Assembly: GCA_900549855.1 (NCBI GenBank)
Contig: URPS01000051.1
Span: 1 to 15,151, forward strand
Source of the DNA: an uncultured bacterium
Lineage (GTDB): Bacteria; Cyanobacteriota; Vampirovibrionia; Gastranaerophilales; Gastranaerophilaceae
DNA: 15,151 nucleotides
Direction of reading: 5' to 3'
Position numbers and translations under genes: made by a program. This document shows, in pieces, positions 13,636-15,151 of the stretch. The notes under the pieces are model-generated. The model was not told where the DNA came from, searched no databases, and saw nothing but the letters and a program-made list of their open reading frames with translations. Position 1 is the stretch's first letter; every line of letters begins with the position of its first letter.

Positions 13636-14940
13636 CTATTCTCCCATTTTTTTAAATCTAACTAACATTGTCGTAAACATTATTGAACATAAAACAACTG
13701 CAGCTGTCACAAGTCCAAACCAGAATCCAAGTAAATTCATGTGACAATGAAATCCGAGAAAATACCCGAGAGGGATTGACACAAGCCAATATGCAATAAA
13801 ATTGGCAAGCATTACAACGCCGGTTTGTTTTATGCCTCTAAAAATACCTGCTAACGCAACTTGCATACCGTCAAATATTTGGAAGAAACATAGTGCAAAC
13901 ACAATTGGTATACAAACTTTTACCAACTCCGCATCCTTTGTAAATAAGCTTACGAGAAATTCCGGTATAGTTCCTACAACAATTGCGGAACAAGTCATAA
14001 AAGCAACCGCCATTAAAATACCTGTATAAGCATACGTTTTCAATGACTTATAATACTTCGCACCATTTGCAAATCCTACCTTTACAGCCGTAGCATTTGA
14101 AATTGCAAACGGAATCATAAATGATACGCTCGTTAATGTGCAGACAATATTTTGAGCTGCTGCATAAATTCCGGAAATCCTACCCAAAATTACAGTAGTA
14201 GCATTAAATCCGATAAATTCAATTACAACCGCTAAAGAAGAAGGAGTCCCTACTTTCAGTAAATCCTTATAGAATCCACCATCTTTGTGATGTTGTATTT
14301 TAATGCGCTTAAAGCAGTACCAAAACAAAACAAATCCCATAAAATATCTTGTTATTAAACTGGATATTGCAAGCCCTTTTGCCCCCATTTCCGGAATAAT
14401 TCCACAGCCGAATGCAAATATTATGTTCAAAATTACGTTAACAAAAATGCAAATAACTGTTAAAATATTTGGGAAAACAACAATTTCAAAAGACTGCAAG
14501 TATTCTTTTGTCATGCAATGCAAATACGCACCAAAAACAGAAAACGCAGTCACCCAGAAATAATCTTTAATCATCGGAACAAGCCTTGCTTCAAAGCCAA
14601 GGTGATTGATAACCGGTATAAAAGCAATAATAGCCAACGATATTATTACAGATAATATAGCTGTAAATTTTAAAGCCGGATAAAAATATTTTTCTGCTTG
14701 CTTACCGGCTCCTCTATAATTGGAAAGAATTGCAGAAATGCTGCTCAGAATTCCGATTCCGACCATTACAATACAATTTATTACCGCTGTTGCAAGACTT
14801 ACTGCTGCAAGAGTATCTGTAGAATGTCTTCCGGCAACAATTACGTCACCAACACCAATAAGTATAAAACCAAGATTTCCCAACATAATAGGAAGCGCAA
14901 TATTCAAAATATCTTTTATATAAAAACTTCTAATTTGCAT
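13636..14940 (-). CDS. MATE-family multidrug/cation exporter
   Basis: A 434-residue inner membrane antiporter of the NorM-like branch of MATE transporters, driven by H+ or Na+, with about 12 membrane helices. Seen: the N-terminal IALPIMLGNLGFILIGVGDV with the usual Pro and Asp-bearing helix, VAGRHSTDTLAAVSLA (family: hxG..g...lAavsla), and the mirror-image second half beginning near residue 225 (LLKVGTPSSLAVVIEF) with FQIFDGMQVALAGIFRGIKQTG (about 358-379). The substrate is not readable. No Shine-Dalgarno precedes the ATG; the promoter elements sit so close that the mRNA may be nearly leaderless. It leads the MATE-rsmE-cca operon and is divergent from a cobalamin-riboswitch transcript. Confidence 0.9.
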   Translation of the reverse strand: MQIRSFYIKDILNIALPIMLGNLGFILIGVGDVIVAGRHSTDTLAAVSLATAVINCIVMVGIGILSSISAILSNYRGAGKQAEKYFYPALKFTAILSVIISLAIIAFIPVINHLGFEARLVPMIKDYFWVTAFSVFGAYLHCMTKEYLQSFEIVVFPNILTVICIFVNVILNIIFAFGCGIIPEMGAKGLAISSLITRYFMGFVLFWYCFKRIKIQHHKDGGFYKDLLKVGTPSSLAVVIEFIGFNATTVILGRISGIYAAAQNIVCTLTSVSFMIPFAISNATAVKVGFANGAKYYKSLKTYAYTGILMAVAFMTCSAIVVGTIPEFLVSLFTKDAELVKVCIPIVFALCFFQIFDGMQVALAGIFRGIKQTGVVMLANFIAYWLVSIPLGYFLGFHCHMNLLGFWFGLVTAAVVLCSIMFTTMLVRFKKMGE

Positions 14941-14944
14941 AATA

Positions 14945-14973
14945 TCTATATTGTACTATAAAAGTTTTGACAA
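14945..14973 (-). promoter_or_regulatory. Promoter of the MATE-rsmE-cca operon
   Basis: Minus strand TTGTCA (14973-14968), 17 nt, TATAGA (14950-14945). An overlapping TACAAT (14955-14950) could be the -10 instead. Either choice leaves a leader of only a few nucleotides. Confidence 0.5.
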
Positions 14974-14995
14974 AGTTCTGCGATTATCATACGAT
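14967..14995 (+). promoter_or_regulatory. Promoter of the cobalamin-riboswitch transcript
   Basis: Perfect TTGACA (14967-14972), 17 nt, TACGAT (14990-14995). Transcription would begin near 15002, just ahead of the riboswitch. Its -35 overlaps that of the divergent promoter by 5 bases. Confidence 0.6.
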
Positions 14996-15004
14996 AAAAT
15001 AGGA

Positions 15005-15151
15005 GATGCAGTACGCAATTTCAAGAAAATAGCGAACTGATACCCATCCCAACCTTCCCTAACAAGGGAAGGAGCTATACTGAATATCAGGAAACTACGG
15101 TGAAAATCCGTGACTGTGCCGCAACCGTTATAGCCGGAAAACTTATTATTG
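15005..15151 (+). ncRNA. Cobalamin riboswitch, cut by the window's right edge
   Basis: The conserved core is visible: GGAAAC, then CGGTGAAAATCCGTGAC and TGTGCCGCAACCGT (about 15090-15128), which match the B12-sensor pattern GGAAnnnGGTGnAAnnCC...CnGCCCGCAACTGT. AGCCGGAAAAC (15132-15142) follows as a diverged B12 box. A perfect 8-bp hairpin, CCTTCCCT-aaca-AGGGAAGG (15053-15072), sits in the peripheral region. The expression platform and the controlled gene are outside the window. By the family's habit the target should be a cobalamin or cobalt uptake, synthesis or B12-independent isoenzyme gene. Confidence 0.88.

Overview
The window joins two kinds of DNA. Bases 1 to about 1300 are moderately GC-rich and hold a Firmicutes-style ATP synthase Fo cluster in the order atpB (5' end cut by the window), atpE, atpF. 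Inside atpF the sequence turns abruptly AT-rich. The b-subunit frame runs without a stop into what looks like the last ~26 residues of a short-chain dehydrogenase. From there to base 15151 everything is AT-rich and reads as one genome. I infer a low-GC gut bacterium, most plausibly Gastranaerophilales/Vampirovibrionia ('Melainabacteria'). That rests on composition, on lineage-style proteins with N-terminal 'SF(R/K)G'-like motifs and on mixed Shine-Dalgarno and leaderless starts; it is not proven. The left end is probably another organism joined by assembly, or less likely a real recombinant.

Layout of the AT-rich part: bioB overlaps the first of two half-size CHR (chromate transporter family) genes, which overlaps the second by ATGA, so the three form one translationally coupled unit (1470-3500). 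Running the other way, and overlapping the last CHR gene tail to tail by 68 bp, is a two-gene MotA/MotB-type motor pair most like ZorA and ZorB of Zorya anti-phage systems (3433-5037). No ZorC, ZorD or ZorE is present. Diverging from zorA across a 61-bp two-way promoter is a 1096-residue protein with three zinc ribbons, a degenerate class III cyclase fold, a degenerate AAA/STAND ATPase and a helical repeat tail (5099-8389). This block is the best candidate for an undescribed system.

Next come a 29-residue single-span membrane peptide with its own promoter and ribosome binding site (8425-8514, minus), a conserved-looking cytosolic protein of unknown role (8699-9343), and rpsP with a structured leader and an unusual charged C-terminal tail (9530-9907), ended by a strong terminator. 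An acidic protein of eight 17-residue repeats (10088-10693) faces a small membrane protein (10757-11428). The whole spacer between their stops is a near-perfect palindrome that can end both transcripts.

The right end is a minus-strand operon: a MATE exporter, rsmE (16S rRNA m3U1498 methyltransferase) and cca (tRNA CCA-adding enzyme with an HD domain). Back to back with it, sharing a -35 element, is a plus-strand promoter leading into a cobalamin riboswitch that continues past the window; its target gene lies outside. I saw no tRNA, rRNA, insertion sequence or CRISPR array.
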